64,000 nt of DNA from Myroides odoratus DSM 2801 (GTDB taxonomy: Bacteria > Bacteroidota > Bacteroidia > Flavobacteriales > Flavobacteriaceae), in NCBI RefSeq assembly GCF_000243275.1, contig NZ_CM001437.1:3526642-3590641 (forward strand), read 5' to 3'. The notes below the pieces were generated by a model. That model saw only the letters and a list, made by a program, of their open reading frames with translations, was not told where the DNA came from and searched no databases. Of this stretch, positions 51,978-62,488 are shown piece after piece. The translations under genes and the position numbers were made by a program. Within the stretch, counting starts at the first letter, position 1; each line of letters opens with the position of its first letter.

Positions 51978-53231
51978 CTAAAAATTAAATGTTTGCTTGT
52001 CAAGGCGAATGGTACCATATACTTTTCCTTGCATCGCTGTTCCTAAAAACGCTGAGTTTTTCGATTTTGACAGGATGTTTTCCTTTCCGAATGTCCAGGT
52101 ACCTTCCGTAGAGAATAAGCTAAGGTTGGCCTCATTTCCTTCTTGGATACTAGCCGTTGGTACACCATAAATAGCGCGACCTGCTGTTAGTTTTTGAATG
52201 ATAATCTCAATAGGCAACACGGTATTCAAGGCTCCAAAAGCAGACTCCAGTCCAATAGTTCCAGACGTAGCCATATCAAATTCCAGCTTTTTATGCTCGA
52301 TATCTAAAGGCGTATGATCCGTAGTAATACAATCGATCGTATGATCTAAGACACCTTGTAGTAACGCTTGTCTTGTTGCTTCATCGCGTAGCGGAGGAGA
52401 TACTTTATGACGGCTATCAAATTCCGTTAATTTAGCATCCGTTAAAACCAACTGATGAACCGCCACACTACATGTTACTTGTAGCCCTTTTGCCTTAGCT
52501 TCGCGGATTAGCTCTACTGATTTAGCTGTTGAAATAGTCGGAATGTGCATTTTTCCACCCGTATATTCCAACAAGAATAAATTGCGAGCCACTTGTAATT
52601 CCTCTGCTAAAGGAGGAATTCCTTTTAATCCTAATGTCGTACTCGTTACCCCTTCGTGTGCTACTCCTTTTCCTTTGATGCTCTTATCTTGAGAAAAAGC
52701 AAGAATCAATCCATCAAAATCCTGTACATATTGCAACGCAATTTTTAAGACATTCGCATTGTCAATCGCTTTTTTATAATCGCCGAATGCTACAGCACCC
52801 GCGTTTTTCATATCGTATAATTCTGCTAGATCCGTTCCTTCACTTTTTACCGTTAACGCACCAATTGGAAAAGCTTCCGTTGTTTGTCCGAATGCCTTTT
52901 GTTTGATAAAGCTCACAATACTTTGGTTGTCTGTGATAGGGTTGTTGTTCGATTCAATAGCCACTTGAGTAAAACCACTCTTTGCCGCTACTTCTAATCC
53001 ATGAACCAAGGTTTCTCTCTCTTCATATCCTGGTTCACCAAAGGAAACAGAAGTATCAAACCAACCTGGAGAAACACTTAAATGATCCAATTGAACAACA
53101 GTAGCATCAGCTTCTGTAATCGAAGCCGCTATTTTTTCAATTTTTCCATCTTTTACATGTATATCCACAACTTGATTGTTGAAAGGACTTGTTGAATCTA
53201 TGACTTTTGCAGATTTTAAAATGATATTCAT
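51978..53231 (-). CDS. pyrC: Dihydroorotase-like amidohydrolase lacking HxH, 417 aa
   Basis: Overall order and length are those of type I dihydroorotase: LSVSPGWFDTSVSFGEPGYE, ESNNNPITD, MHIPTISTAK, RHKVSPPLRDE, CITTDHTPLDIEHKK, and a C-terminal beta sandwich. However, the metal-binding D-x-H-x-H of active enzymes reads DTSVS here (both His replaced by Ser), and the following Arg of REP is Gly. The later TDH remains. It therefore looks catalytically impaired or changed, like the pseudo-dihydroorotases that support aspartate transcarbamoylase in some bacteria. An active enzyme would then have to be encoded elsewhere. The symbol reflects family, not proven activity. Confidence 0.8.
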   Translation of the reverse strand: MNIILKSAKVIDSTSPFNNQVVDIHVKDGKIEKIAASITEADATVVQLDHLSVSPGWFDTSVSFGEPGYEERETLVHGLEVAAKSGFTQVAIESNNNPITDNQSIVSFIKQKAFGQTTEAFPIGALTVKSEGTDLAELYDMKNAGAVAFGDYKKAIDNANVLKIALQYVQDFDGLILAFSQDKSIKGKGVAHEGVTSTTLGLKGIPPLAEELQVARNLFLLEYTGGKMHIPTISTAKSVELIREAKAKGLQVTCSVAVHQLVLTDAKLTEFDSRHKVSPPLRDEATRQALLQGVLDHTIDCITTDHTPLDIEHKKLEFDMATSGTIGLESAFGALNTVLPIEIIIQKLTAGRAIYGVPTASIQEGNEANLSLFSTEGTWTFGKENILSKSKNSAFLGTAMQGKVYGTIRLDKQTFNF

Positions 53232-53343
53232 TTTAGTGCGAGAATTAAAATTAGTTATGTGTAGTTATTGCGTACAAAAATACTTTTTATTTTTTGGTTT
53301 TGCGAGGAAGTATCCGAAGAAAAGAACAAAAAAAATACACCCC

Positions 53344-54099
53344 TTATCTGGATGTATTATTTTGTTTTTTTACTAATATTTTCGAATTCTCAAAACATTC
53401 ATTTAGCGCCTGATAAATTTGAAAATCAGTAGCGGTATAAATGAAGCGATCCGATTGGTTGCAGTTTTTTAGTGTTTTTATGATATCTTCTTGTGTGATA
53501 CCCAATAATCCACAAACAATCTCACGGTCATAGCGTGTTTGCATCAAAGCAATCATGTTTTGATCCTCTCGAATGTCCTCGATCTTTTTAAGTTCTTTGG
53601 CTTTTCCTTTGAATAAGTTGTATACGGCATCTACAGGGCTAAAATAACTACCTACCGCAATATTATACGTTGGCATACTTGTACGTCTGTAAAAGTCAAC
53701 CTGTAGCTTATCATTCAGCTCGATTAATTTAGTATCAACTTCTAGAATTCCAGTTAAGTCGTATTTCTTGATGAAGATTTCAGCCAATTCAATAGACTGT
53801 TCCGTCAAGTACAGTTTAAGATTATCGTTGTTTAACCAGTCATTGGTTACCTTTAACTTAATAGGCAAATAACCAGGAAATGAAAAGTGAATCGAGTCGT
53901 TGAGGTTAGCAGCGATAGAGAATGATCCATCCCTTTTGCTGACTGTTCCTTTCACTTGGGTGACGTTAATCACGTTGACATCGTCCACTGGTAAAAGCGA
54001 TTTGTCGTTGTAGATTGTACCTTTCACTTGGGAAGACTGACTCCATGCCGCGAAAGAGATTAGGCATGTAAATAAAAAAACTGTAAAATTTCTCATCAT
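53344..54099 (-). CDS. Secreted protein with carboxypeptidase-like regulatory domain, 251 aa
   Basis: Signal peptide (MMRNFTVFLFTCLISFAAWS; two adjacent ATG codons are possible starts). A CarboxypepD_reg-like beta sandwich follows in residues 22-100: VKGTIYNDKSLLPVDDVNVI, SKRDGSFSIAANLNDSIHFS and FPGYLPIKL. The rest is helical without known motifs. Such domains often precede TonB-dependent receptors or sit in stand-alone periplasmic proteins of Bacteroidetes. Function unknown. Confidence 0.8.
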   Translation of the reverse strand: MMRNFTVFLFTCLISFAAWSQSSQVKGTIYNDKSLLPVDDVNVINVTQVKGTVSKRDGSFSIAANLNDSIHFSFPGYLPIKLKVTNDWLNNDNLKLYLTEQSIELAEIFIKKYDLTGILEVDTKLIELNDKLQVDFYRRTSMPTYNIAVGSYFSPVDAVYNLFKGKAKELKKIEDIREDQNMIALMQTRYDREIVCGLLGITQEDIIKTLKNCNQSDRFIYTATDFQIYQALNECFENSKILVKKQNNTSR

Positions 54100-54166
54100 T
54101 TTTAAAATTGCTTAAAAATAGTGGATATTTTACAGTTTTATATCTTATTTGAAAAAAATTAACAGA

Positions 54167-56080
54167 TTAACTTCTTCTTGGACGTCTTGGTGCGCTGTTG
54201 TCACCACTTCTTCTAGAAGAATTTGATGAGCTTCTCTCATTACGAGGGGCTCTGTCGTTTCTGTTTCCTCTGTCACCACGATCATTTCTGTCGTTGCGAT
54301 CATTAGAACGTCCTCCGCGATCTGAACGGTTGCTCGTTGAACGATCACCGCCTCTTCTGTCACCACCTCTGTCATTTCTATCACCGCGATCTCTACGCTC
54401 AGAACGGAAACCTCCATCTCCGCCACGTCCACCGCCTCCGCGTCTGTTGTGGTCTCTTCTACCAGCGTTTCTTCCGCCGTCATTATTCGAGATTTCAACA
54501 TTTACTCGACGATCTTGGTACGTTTCGTTGTTTAAGATAGTCATAATCTTATCCGCATGCTCAGCATCTGTATTGAAGAAAGAGAATCCTTCTTTTACAT
54601 CTACTTTGAACAAGTCATCACGTCCTAATTCTAAGGTATCACGTAAGTAATCTTTCAAGCTCATCCAATCGAAACCGTCTTTTGCTCCTAAGTTTAAGAA
54701 GAAACGAACTGCTCCGTCTGTAGGAACCTCTTTAGAAGTTCTTCCTGCAGAACCTACATTAGTTAAGCTATTACCTGATTTTTGGTAGTACTCTAATAAG
54801 TGGTTAAACTCAACAGAAACTACTTTCTTGATTAATTCTTCCGTTGTTAAATCTTCCAATAACTCCATGATAGAAGGTAAGAAAGTATCAATTTCAGAAC
54901 TAACCGCTACATTTTTGATACGATTAGCAATGTGGTACAACTGAATTTCGCAGATTTCAATTCCTGAAGGAATCGGTTTCTCTTCGAATTTCGTTTTCAT
55001 GATGCGTTCGATTTGAGAAATCTTACGAGCTTCACTTTTCGTAATAATCACCATAGAAACTCCAGATTTTCCAGCACGTCCTGTACGACCACTACGGTGT
55101 GTGTACGTTTCGATTTCGTCCGGAAGTTGGTAGTTTACTACGTGTGTAATATCATCCACGTCAATTCCACGAGCAGCAACGTCTGTCGCTACTAACATTT
55201 GAATTTGCTTTCCTCTAAACGCTTTCATTACCGAATCACGTTGTGCTTGCGATAAATCACCGTGTAAAGCTGCTGCGTTATAACCGTCTTCGATTAATTT
55301 TTCAGCAATCGCTTGTGTATCTCTCTTTGTTCTACAAAAGATTACAGAGAAGATATTTGGATTGGCATCTGCTAAACGTTTTAACGCTAAATAGCGATCT
55401 CTAGCAGAAACTACATAATACTCGTGACTAACATTAGTAGAACCTTGATTTTTATGTCCAACTGTGATTTCAGCAGGATTAGACATAAATTCTCTTGCGA
55501 TGCTCGCTACTTCAGCAGGCATTGTTGCAGAGAATAACCAAGTACTTTTGTCTTCTGGTGTGTCAGCTAAAATAGAGGTGATGTCCTCATAAAACCCCAT
55601 ATTCAACATTTCATCTGCCTCATCTAACACACAGTACTCAATATGTTTGATGTCAACCATTCCGCGGTTAATCATATCTTGCATTCTACCTGGAGTAGCT
55701 ACAATGATGTGTGCACCACGTTTGATTTCTCTTGCTTGCTCTGTAATACTCGCCCCACCGTATACAGCTACTGTATGAAGTCCTTTTACGTACTTAGAGT
55801 ATTGTTTGATTTCATTTGCAATTTGCAAGCATAACTCACGCGTTGGCGATAAAATCAACGCTTGAGTGTGTTTTTTAGACAGGTCAATTTTCTGAATAAG
55901 CGGAAAACCAAATGCTGCGGTTTTCCCAGTCCCTGTTTGGGCTAACGCAACAATATCGGTATTTTTTTCTAATAATAAAGGAATTGCTTTTTCTTGGATT
56001 TCTGAGGGATTCTCAAATCCCAAATCATTAATTGCAGATACTAGCAATTCATTTAGACCTAATAGTTCGAAATTGTTCAT
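54167..56080 (-). CDS. DEAD-box RNA helicase, CsdA/DeaD type, 637 aa
   Basis: ATG at 56080 is used; the frame is open to a GTG at 56101, which adds only seven residues. Motifs: Q motif PSEIQEKAIP, I AQTGTGKTAAFG, Ia PTRELCLQIA, II DEADEML, III SATMP, V ARGIDVDDI, VI HRSGRTGRAG. A DbpA-type RNA-binding domain follows at about residues 460-540 (AVRFFLNLGAKDGFDWM, ... EGFSFFNTDAEHADKI), then a 95-residue Arg/Gly/Asp-rich tail (RRGGGGRGGDGGF...). This is the cold-shock/ribosome-assembly helicase layout of Bacteroidetes. Several frames on other strands in the RG-tail region are composition artefacts. Confidence 0.95.
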   Translation of the reverse strand: MNNFELLGLNELLVSAINDLGFENPSEIQEKAIPLLLEKNTDIVALAQTGTGKTAAFGFPLIQKIDLSKKHTQALILSPTRELCLQIANEIKQYSKYVKGLHTVAVYGGASITEQAREIKRGAHIIVATPGRMQDMINRGMVDIKHIEYCVLDEADEMLNMGFYEDITSILADTPEDKSTWLFSATMPAEVASIAREFMSNPAEITVGHKNQGSTNVSHEYYVVSARDRYLALKRLADANPNIFSVIFCRTKRDTQAIAEKLIEDGYNAAALHGDLSQAQRDSVMKAFRGKQIQMLVATDVAARGIDVDDITHVVNYQLPDEIETYTHRSGRTGRAGKSGVSMVIITKSEARKISQIERIMKTKFEEKPIPSGIEICEIQLYHIANRIKNVAVSSEIDTFLPSIMELLEDLTTEELIKKVVSVEFNHLLEYYQKSGNSLTNVGSAGRTSKEVPTDGAVRFFLNLGAKDGFDWMSLKDYLRDTLELGRDDLFKVDVKEGFSFFNTDAEHADKIMTILNNETYQDRRVNVEISNNDGGRNAGRRDHNRRGGGGRGGDGGFRSERRDRGDRNDRGGDRRGGDRSTSNRSDRGGRSNDRNDRNDRGDRGNRNDRAPRNERSSSNSSRRSGDNSAPRRPRRS

Positions 56081-56635
56081 ATAAAATTTAAAAATAGCCA
56101 CAAAGGTACTACTATTCTTTTATAAAATAGGGATTTATATCTATAAAAAAAATAAAAATAATGATTTATGCCGTTGAAATTAGAATTATTTTCATTTTAT
56201 GACGTAAAATCATGGAAAGATTGTGAATTATTAAATCCTAAACCCGAATTCCTACGGTCCAAAGTAAGGAATCTCAAAAATGAAATAAGAAGCCCACCTA
56301 GTAAATATAAGGTGGATATGAACGGAGCCAATAGAAGAAAAACGGGCAATACCATAGAGAGAAAAACTTTACTTCTATTCTGTTTTTTCTAATAGTACTG
56401 GTTTTAAAACGGTTGACTGTTTTTTTATCCTTGCTATTTGACGAAGTAAGCGGGAGAGAGGGACGAAAGAAGTAAAAAAAAGAACGGATGTGCTTTGTTT
56501 TTACAAAACTACTTGTAATTTTGTCCTAGGAGTTTGAAAATAGTACACAAAATCTACTTGTGTATGAACATTTTAAGATATCATAAAAATATTAGTGGGG
56601 ACTAAATATATTATACTGAATTCTTAAAGATATAT
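56081..56635. other. Gene-free stretch
   Basis: AT-rich region upstream of the helicase. A 74-codon plus-strand frame (56168-56392) is open but has no family, a low-complexity ending and no visible promoter; not accepted as a gene. No RNA gene recognised. Confidence 0.4.
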
Positions 56636-56687
56636 AAACCCTTTGATAGCCTCAAACTTCTTTCTGCTATTGAAGGGTTTTTTTGTG
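56636..56687 (+). terminator. Orphan intrinsic terminator
   Basis: 15-pair stem with two G-T wobbles (56636-56650 with 56666-56680) followed by a T-run on the plus strand. No plus-strand gene precedes it within 500 bases except the doubtful 56168-56392 frame. It may end a small RNA. Confidence 0.55.
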
Positions 56688-56920
56688 CTTTTTTGTGAAA
56701 GAATAAACCGAAACGATGAGAGGGTGAGGCGGTGAGGTGGTGAAATCGGAACGAAGTGAAAATCGGAACGCAGTGTAGATTCATCGAACACCAAAACAAA
56801 ATAGTAACTCGGTGAGATATATTCATCGAATACGAAAACAAATATAAACCCATGAGATAGATGGTGAGGTTTGATCTTTGTAAGGTTTGTGAAATCGTGG
56901 GTTTTATCGATTAAAGAGAC

Positions 56921-57445
56921 AAACCTCATATAGGTAGGTCGCTTTTTTGGTTTTTTGTGAAGTTGTAGGGTTTATCGACTAAAGACAATTTGCAAAAAAG
57001 CAAACCTCACGAAGCACAAACCTCATATAGGTAGGTCGCTTTTTTGGTTTTTTGTGAAGTTGTAGGGTTTATCGACTAAAGACAATTTGCAAAAAAGCAA
57101 ACCTCACGAAGCACAAACCTCATATAGGTAGGTCGCTTTTTTGGTTTTTTGTGAAGTTGTAGAGTTTATCGACTAAAGGCGATTTGCAAAAAAGCAAACC
57201 TCACGAAGCACAAACCTCATATAGGTAGGTCGCTTTTTCGTTTTTTTGTGAAGTTGTTAGGTTTATCGACTAAAGACAATTTGCAAAAAAGCAAACCTCA
57301 CGAAGCACAAACCTCATATAGGTAGGTCGCTTTTTCGTTTTTTTGTGAAGTTGTTAGGTTTATCGACTAAAGACAATTTGCAAAAAAGCAAACCTCACAA
57401 AGCACAAACCTCACAAAGCACAAACCTCACAAAGCACAAAACTAC
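56921..57445 (+). repeat. Five 97-bp tandem repeats plus 16-bp subrepeats
   Basis: Units begin AAACCTCATATAGGTAGGTC at 56921, 57018, 57115, 57212 and 57309, an exact 97-base period with only a few substitutions. Each unit contains GCTTTTTT and AAAAAAGC in opposite order (a long-armed hairpin) and a GTTTATCGACTAAAG block. A degenerate partial unit precedes the array (about 56860-56920). Three 16-base steps of CACAAAGCACAAACCT follow, up to the end of the lipoprotein gene. No reading frame runs through the array. Confidence 0.92.
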
Positions 57446-57450
57446 ATCAC

Positions 57451-58857
57451 CTATTTCAACAATTGCTCCATATTGCGGTCAAAAATATTGACGAAGGCTT
57501 CTTGAATGCTACCGTCTTTATTTAAGATGATGCTGCGTTGAATTTTGGTAATGATCCATTTATCTTTCATGTCATTAAAATCCGTACAACGCAATTCGAT
57601 AAGGTTAGGATGTTTATAAGGACTTACTAGTTCTTTCCATTCTTGGTGTTCTCCATCAATACAAACAGAAATTACCTGGATGTGTGGAAGTTTTTCCAAT
57701 AAATCTAATGCTCTTTTGTGACTCGCTTCTGCATGTGCTAAACCATTTTTAGTCCAAACGAACATCAGTGTTTTTTTGTGGATTAACTTTTTGAAATCTA
57801 CGGGTTTCTCATCTAGGTCGACTAAATCAACCTTAGGCAAGCGATTTTCGTATTTCAAATTTTGAACAGCTGTTTGAATCTTAATAATCTCTTGGTGTTG
57901 GGTGGTATCCGTAGAGAGTTTAAAGTAAGCATCAAAAAACTTGTCGTTGTTATTTAGATTTTGATCTTCCAATAAGTAGATCAATGCAATATTATCTAAA
58001 ATCGTATTTTTTACCTTCTCATTGCGAATCAAGGTATCCACAACATTGAGCTTGGTGATATTTTTATCAAATTTTGTTTCACTGTCAAAATCAATATCCG
58101 ATTCATCGCTAATAGAGCTCAGCATGATAGCCAAGTATTTTGTAAAAGAAGAGTAGCGGATGAGTTTTTCGTTATTAAAATCTACCTTATTGCGGAAATC
58201 GTAGTAATTCGCTGGTAGTTGCTCGCGAATATCCTCTTTCGTACGCACGTAGTGAGCGATAGGATAAATCTCTTTCTGACTGTAAAAATGAAGGTCTAAT
58301 TTTGTTTTGGCGTATACGTCAAATTCTGGTCCCCAGCCAATAATTGCCTTACTCCTCAAATAGTTGGTAGTACGAGCTGCATGCGTCGAATCAATAAAAC
58401 GAATAAATCGATCCACACCATAGTCGTAATTCTCGTAGCGAGTCGATTCATCTACTAAATTCTTTACCGTTAAGTTCATCAAGTAGTTGTTCTTTTCAGA
58501 ACCACGACCAGAAAAGATAATAGAATGATCAAAGTCTCTTGAGTTTAAACGCAAGTGTAAACTATCGTTTTTATCAAAGTACACGTATTGAAATTCAGGA
58601 TTAATCCTGTAGATATACATGCCTGGACTAAGCGAATCAAATTTCTTCTCAAAGCGATTGTTTTCATCTAGGTAGATGGTGTCTAACAAGTCGTTATCTT
58701 TGAAAAATAGAATATAATTGCTCGTTGGGTTTTGTATTTCACCACTGAAATAGGCCGAGTAATCCGTTGCTTCAAATTTCTTCTGACAAGAAAATAGCAA
58801 CGTGATTAATGGCAATAAACCATAGCGAATACTTGTATGTAAAAAGTTACTACACAT
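57451..58857 (-). CDS. Lipoprotein with thioredoxin-like fold, no CxxC, 468 aa
   Basis: A lipobox after a short hydrophobic segment (ITLLFSCQKKF, Cys near residue 24) marks an outer-membrane or periplasmic lipoprotein. Residues 30-125 resemble the DUF4369-type beta domain (FSGEIQNPTSNYILFF). The long middle is helical. Residues 330-468 look like a TlpA/AhpC thioredoxin fold (LPKVDLVDLDEKPVDFKKL, KTLMFVWTKNGLAHAEASHK, IQVISVCIDGEHQEWKEL, RSIILNKDGSI). Where redox-active relatives have WCxxC after the FVW strand, this protein has TKNGLAH, so it cannot act as a dithiol oxidoreductase. The 3' end abuts the tandem repeat array. Confidence 0.8.
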   Translation of the reverse strand: MCSNFLHTSIRYGLLPLITLLFSCQKKFEATDYSAYFSGEIQNPTSNYILFFKDNDLLDTIYLDENNRFEKKFDSLSPGMYIYRINPEFQYVYFDKNDSLHLRLNSRDFDHSIIFSGRGSEKNNYLMNLTVKNLVDESTRYENYDYGVDRFIRFIDSTHAARTTNYLRSKAIIGWGPEFDVYAKTKLDLHFYSQKEIYPIAHYVRTKEDIREQLPANYYDFRNKVDFNNEKLIRYSSFTKYLAIMLSSISDESDIDFDSETKFDKNITKLNVVDTLIRNEKVKNTILDNIALIYLLEDQNLNNNDKFFDAYFKLSTDTTQHQEIIKIQTAVQNLKYENRLPKVDLVDLDEKPVDFKKLIHKKTLMFVWTKNGLAHAEASHKRALDLLEKLPHIQVISVCIDGEHQEWKELVSPYKHPNLIELRCTDFNDMKDKWIITKIQRSIILNKDGSIQEAFVNIFDRNMEQLLK

Positions 58858-59000
58858 TGTTTTGGGGAATAATGCTAGTTAAAAATTGACGTCGATAGCA
58901 AAAGTAAGTTTTACGATTATTTAAACTTGTTAATAGATGGTTAAAATAAGTAATTCAAAATTGAAATAAATAAGAGGGATTAAATCTCATATATATTTAG

Positions 59001-59008
59001 TAATTTTG
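59001..59008 (+). promoter_or_regulatory. Candidate -7 box for ABC-F gene
   Basis: TAATTTTG, perfect TAnnTTTG, 25 bases before the ATG at 59034. No matching -33 TTG. Confidence 0.4.
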
Positions 59009-59018
59009 CACAAATTAA

Positions 59019-60650
<1,632 letters not shown>

Positions 60651-60692
60651 TTGTTTACGGTTAACAGTTTGCTGTTGACGGTAGATAATCTG
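60651..60692 (+). repeat. Dispersed GTTAAC-rich 3' element, copy 3
   Basis: TTTACGGTTAACAGTTTGCT then GTTGACGGTAGATAATCTG, related to the elements after both adhesins and to the 38681 hairpin. Confidence 0.5.
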
Positions 60693-60699
60693 AAATAAA

Positions 60700-60735
60700 A
60701 AAGACCAATCCTTTTTAGGGTTGGTTTTTTTTTTG
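60700..60735 (+). terminator. Intrinsic terminator of ABC-F gene
   Basis: Stem ACCAATCC with GGGTTGGT around a short T-rich loop, then a run of ten T. Confidence 0.78.
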
Positions 60736-60743
60736 CTCTTTGT

Positions 60744-61016
60744 GAGATTGGTGAGGCGGTGAGATTGGTGAGATTGGTGAGGCGGTGAGATTGGTGAGGC
60801 GGTGAGAAGGTGAAAAAAACGTAGGGGCAAATGGCAATTTGCCAAGTGTCACCCTCACACCTTCTCACCTTCTCACCCTCACACCCTCACCACCTCACAC
60901 CCTCACCACCTCACCCTCACACCATCTCACCCTCACACCATCTCACCTCCACACCGCCTCACCCTCACACCCTCACACCCTCACACCACCTCACCCTCAC
61001 ACCGCCTCACCACCCC
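60744..61016. repeat. GGTGAG minisatellites in both orientations
   Basis: The left block (60744-60812) is made of GAGATTGGTGAGGCGGTGAG-type units. The right block (60847-61016) is made of the opposite strand's units (CACCTTCTCACCTTCTCACC, CACCCTCACACCCTCACC). Together they can pair as a large imperfect inverted repeat around a 30-base spacer that holds GGGGCAAATGGCAATTTGCC. The plus-strand open frames here (60831-61172, 60839-61024) are a by-product of the repeats. Confidence 0.85.
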
Positions 61017-61037
61017 ATCCCTGAACCCTCTTCCAAT

Positions 61038-61075
61038 AAAAAAAGCCAATCAACATACATTGACTGGCTTTTTTT
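61038..61075 (-). terminator. Intrinsic terminator of cold-shock gene
   Basis: Stem AAAAAAGCCA...CA with TG...TGGCTTTTTT (61038-61052 with 61061-61075, two internal mismatches). It lies 36 bases past the minus-strand csp stop. Confidence 0.72.
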
Positions 61076-61111
61076 AATCATCTACGGGAAAACCGTAAAA
61101 GTTAGGTGTAA

Positions 61112-61306
61112 TTATCTTACTCTTCTAACTTCAACTGCGTTTAATCCTTTTTTACCTTTTTCAACTTCGTAAGTAACTACATCGTTTTCACGAATGCGGT
61201 CAACTAAACCTGAAGTGTGAACGAAAATATCTGCTCCGTTATCGTCTGGTGTGATAAAACCAAATCCTTTAGTTTCATTAAAAAACTTTACTGTTCCTTG
61301 TTGCAT
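61112..61306 (-). CDS. Cold-shock protein, CspA family, 64 aa
   Basis: A single cold-shock domain: QGTVKFFNETKGFGFITPDD contains RNP1 (KGFGFI), and DIFVHTSGL contains RNP2. Length and start are normal. It binds single-stranded RNA/DNA as an RNA chaperone. A related, longer cold-shock-domain gene ends 18 bases upstream on the same strand. Confidence 0.97.
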   Translation of the reverse strand: MQQGTVKFFNETKGFGFITPDDNGADIFVHTSGLVDRIRENDVVTYEVEKGKKGLNAVEVRRVR

Positions 61307-61323
61307 AATGTATTAAAATTAAT

Positions 61324-61743
61324 TTATTCTTTTTTAGCGGCGTGTACCGCGCGTATTCCGTTTTTACTTTGTTCTAGCTTAAAGCTTATCTTTAATCCCT
61401 TTTCTAATGGGACACTTAATTCATTTTGATGAAGAAAGATGCTTTCTCTTGTTTGAGAATCGATAACGAATGCATATCCTTTATCTGTTACATAGCTGAT
61501 AATACCTTCGTGTTCCTCTTGTGTGATCTTTTCGATCTTTACTGCTTCTTTTTTCTCTTGAGCAGCTTGTTCTTCCGGAGTAAGGTGGGTTAATTGTCCC
61601 ATCTTATCCACGTAAACAAATAAATCCTCTAAATCCTTCCCTTTGTTGTTGTTTTGTTTACGCTCCTCGCGGCGTTTTAATTTTTCGTCTTGCTTTTGTT
61701 TTTTCTTTTTGTTGTTTTCTTTCTTAAAAAATGAGTCTGCCAT
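61324..61743 (-). CDS. Lysine-rich cold-shock-domain protein, 139 aa
   Basis: ATG at 61743 (MADSFFKKENNKKKKQKQDE) is preferred; the longer frame to 61827 adds a hydrophobic segment that is probably not translated. Residues 5-40 are strongly basic. Residues 70-139 form a cold-shock-like fold: GIISYVTDKGYAFVID with YAFVI at the RNP1 position, then SIFLHQNELSVPLEKGLKIS and NGIRAVHAAK. The family is typical of Flavobacteriia and is expected to bind RNA. It shares orientation with the cspA-type gene and may be co-transcribed. Confidence 0.85.
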   Translation of the reverse strand: MADSFFKKENNKKKKQKQDEKLKRREERKQNNNKGKDLEDLFVYVDKMGQLTHLTPEEQAAQEKKEAVKIEKITQEEHEGIISYVTDKGYAFVIDSQTRESIFLHQNELSVPLEKGLKISFKLEQSKNGIRAVHAAKKE

Positions 61744-62298
61744 TAATTGAATTATAAGTGAACAAATATTTGCGGTATTCGTTAGTTTGTAAATTGTTAT
61801 CGTTTTGCAAACGATAAAGAAGAACACTTGATTATTAAATTAGTAGTCATCATTTAGATCGTTTCTATCACTAGAAACGAACGTGTGTTGCAAAGTTGTT
61901 TAGAAAAACCTACTTACTACGAATGAAAATAAAAAAATATTTATCCTTTGGTTGATAAATGCAAAAACAGTAGTAAAGGTTTGAAAAAAATAAACACAGT
62001 TTAGAGCTGTGGATGAAATTTACCAGGCTATACAATTTTGTTTAATTGCCAAAATCGAAGCAAAGGTAGAGTTTTTTTAATTAGCAACGGGTTTTTTAGT
62101 AAAAAGATTATTCTTTATTTAAGTGTTATTCCACATAAAATAGACTTGGAATGAGAATTTCAACAATTGATGCCTGTTTTTTTTCCATTTCTTGACGTAA
62201 GAATGTGAAAAAAGCACAGTTTACAAGATAAAATGAATGGACATTCTTTTCGATCGATTTCTAGTTTAAAGCGAAAGGAGGAAAAAGAAAGAGAGATA

Positions 62299-62353
62299 GC
62301 AAAGAGAAAGCAAAGAGAAAGCAAAGAGAAAGCAAAGAGAAAGCAAAGAGAGA
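62299..62353 (+). repeat. Five copies of an 11-bp tandem repeat
   Basis: Unit GCAAAGAGAAA repeated at 62299, 62310, 62321, 62332 and 62343 (the last copy ends GAGA). Purine-only on this strand apart from one C per unit. Confidence 0.9.
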
Positions 62354-62471
62354 TGTTGGGTAAAGCCTCAAATAAATAAAAATTAAATTGGGTGTAAAGG
62401 TTATAAAAATGTACCTTTGGGTATAAAATATTGTAGAGTAATAATTTTTTTTATAAAAAACCGTTTGATTC

Positions 62472-62488
62472 AAACGAAGACTTCGTTT
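62472..62488. promoter_or_regulatory. 17-base palindrome upstream of wecB
   Basis: AAACGAAG-A-CTTCGTTT, perfect with a one-base centre, about 120 bases before the wecB start. Shape fits a dimeric-regulator operator; no regulator is known. Confidence 0.35.

Noticed and set aside
54145-54650. Several open frames on both strands over the helicase C-terminus
   Set aside because: They arise from the Arg/Gly/Asp-rich, GC-biased tail of the DEAD-box helicase and have low-complexity translations.
56168-56392. Plus-strand 74-codon frame upstream of the helicase
   Set aside because: Basic, low-similarity peptide with no visible promoter; an orphan terminator is 240 bases away. Left out as a gene, though a real small protein is not fully excluded.
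56921-57445. Tandem array considered as a CRISPR
   Set aside because: The 97-base units are nearly the same along their whole length with no variable spacers, and no cas genes are near.
60831-61172. Two long plus-strand frames of Pro/Ser/His/Thr-rich repeats
   Set aside because: They are translations of the CACCCTCAC minisatellite; composition is purely repeat-derived and there is no promoter or start context.
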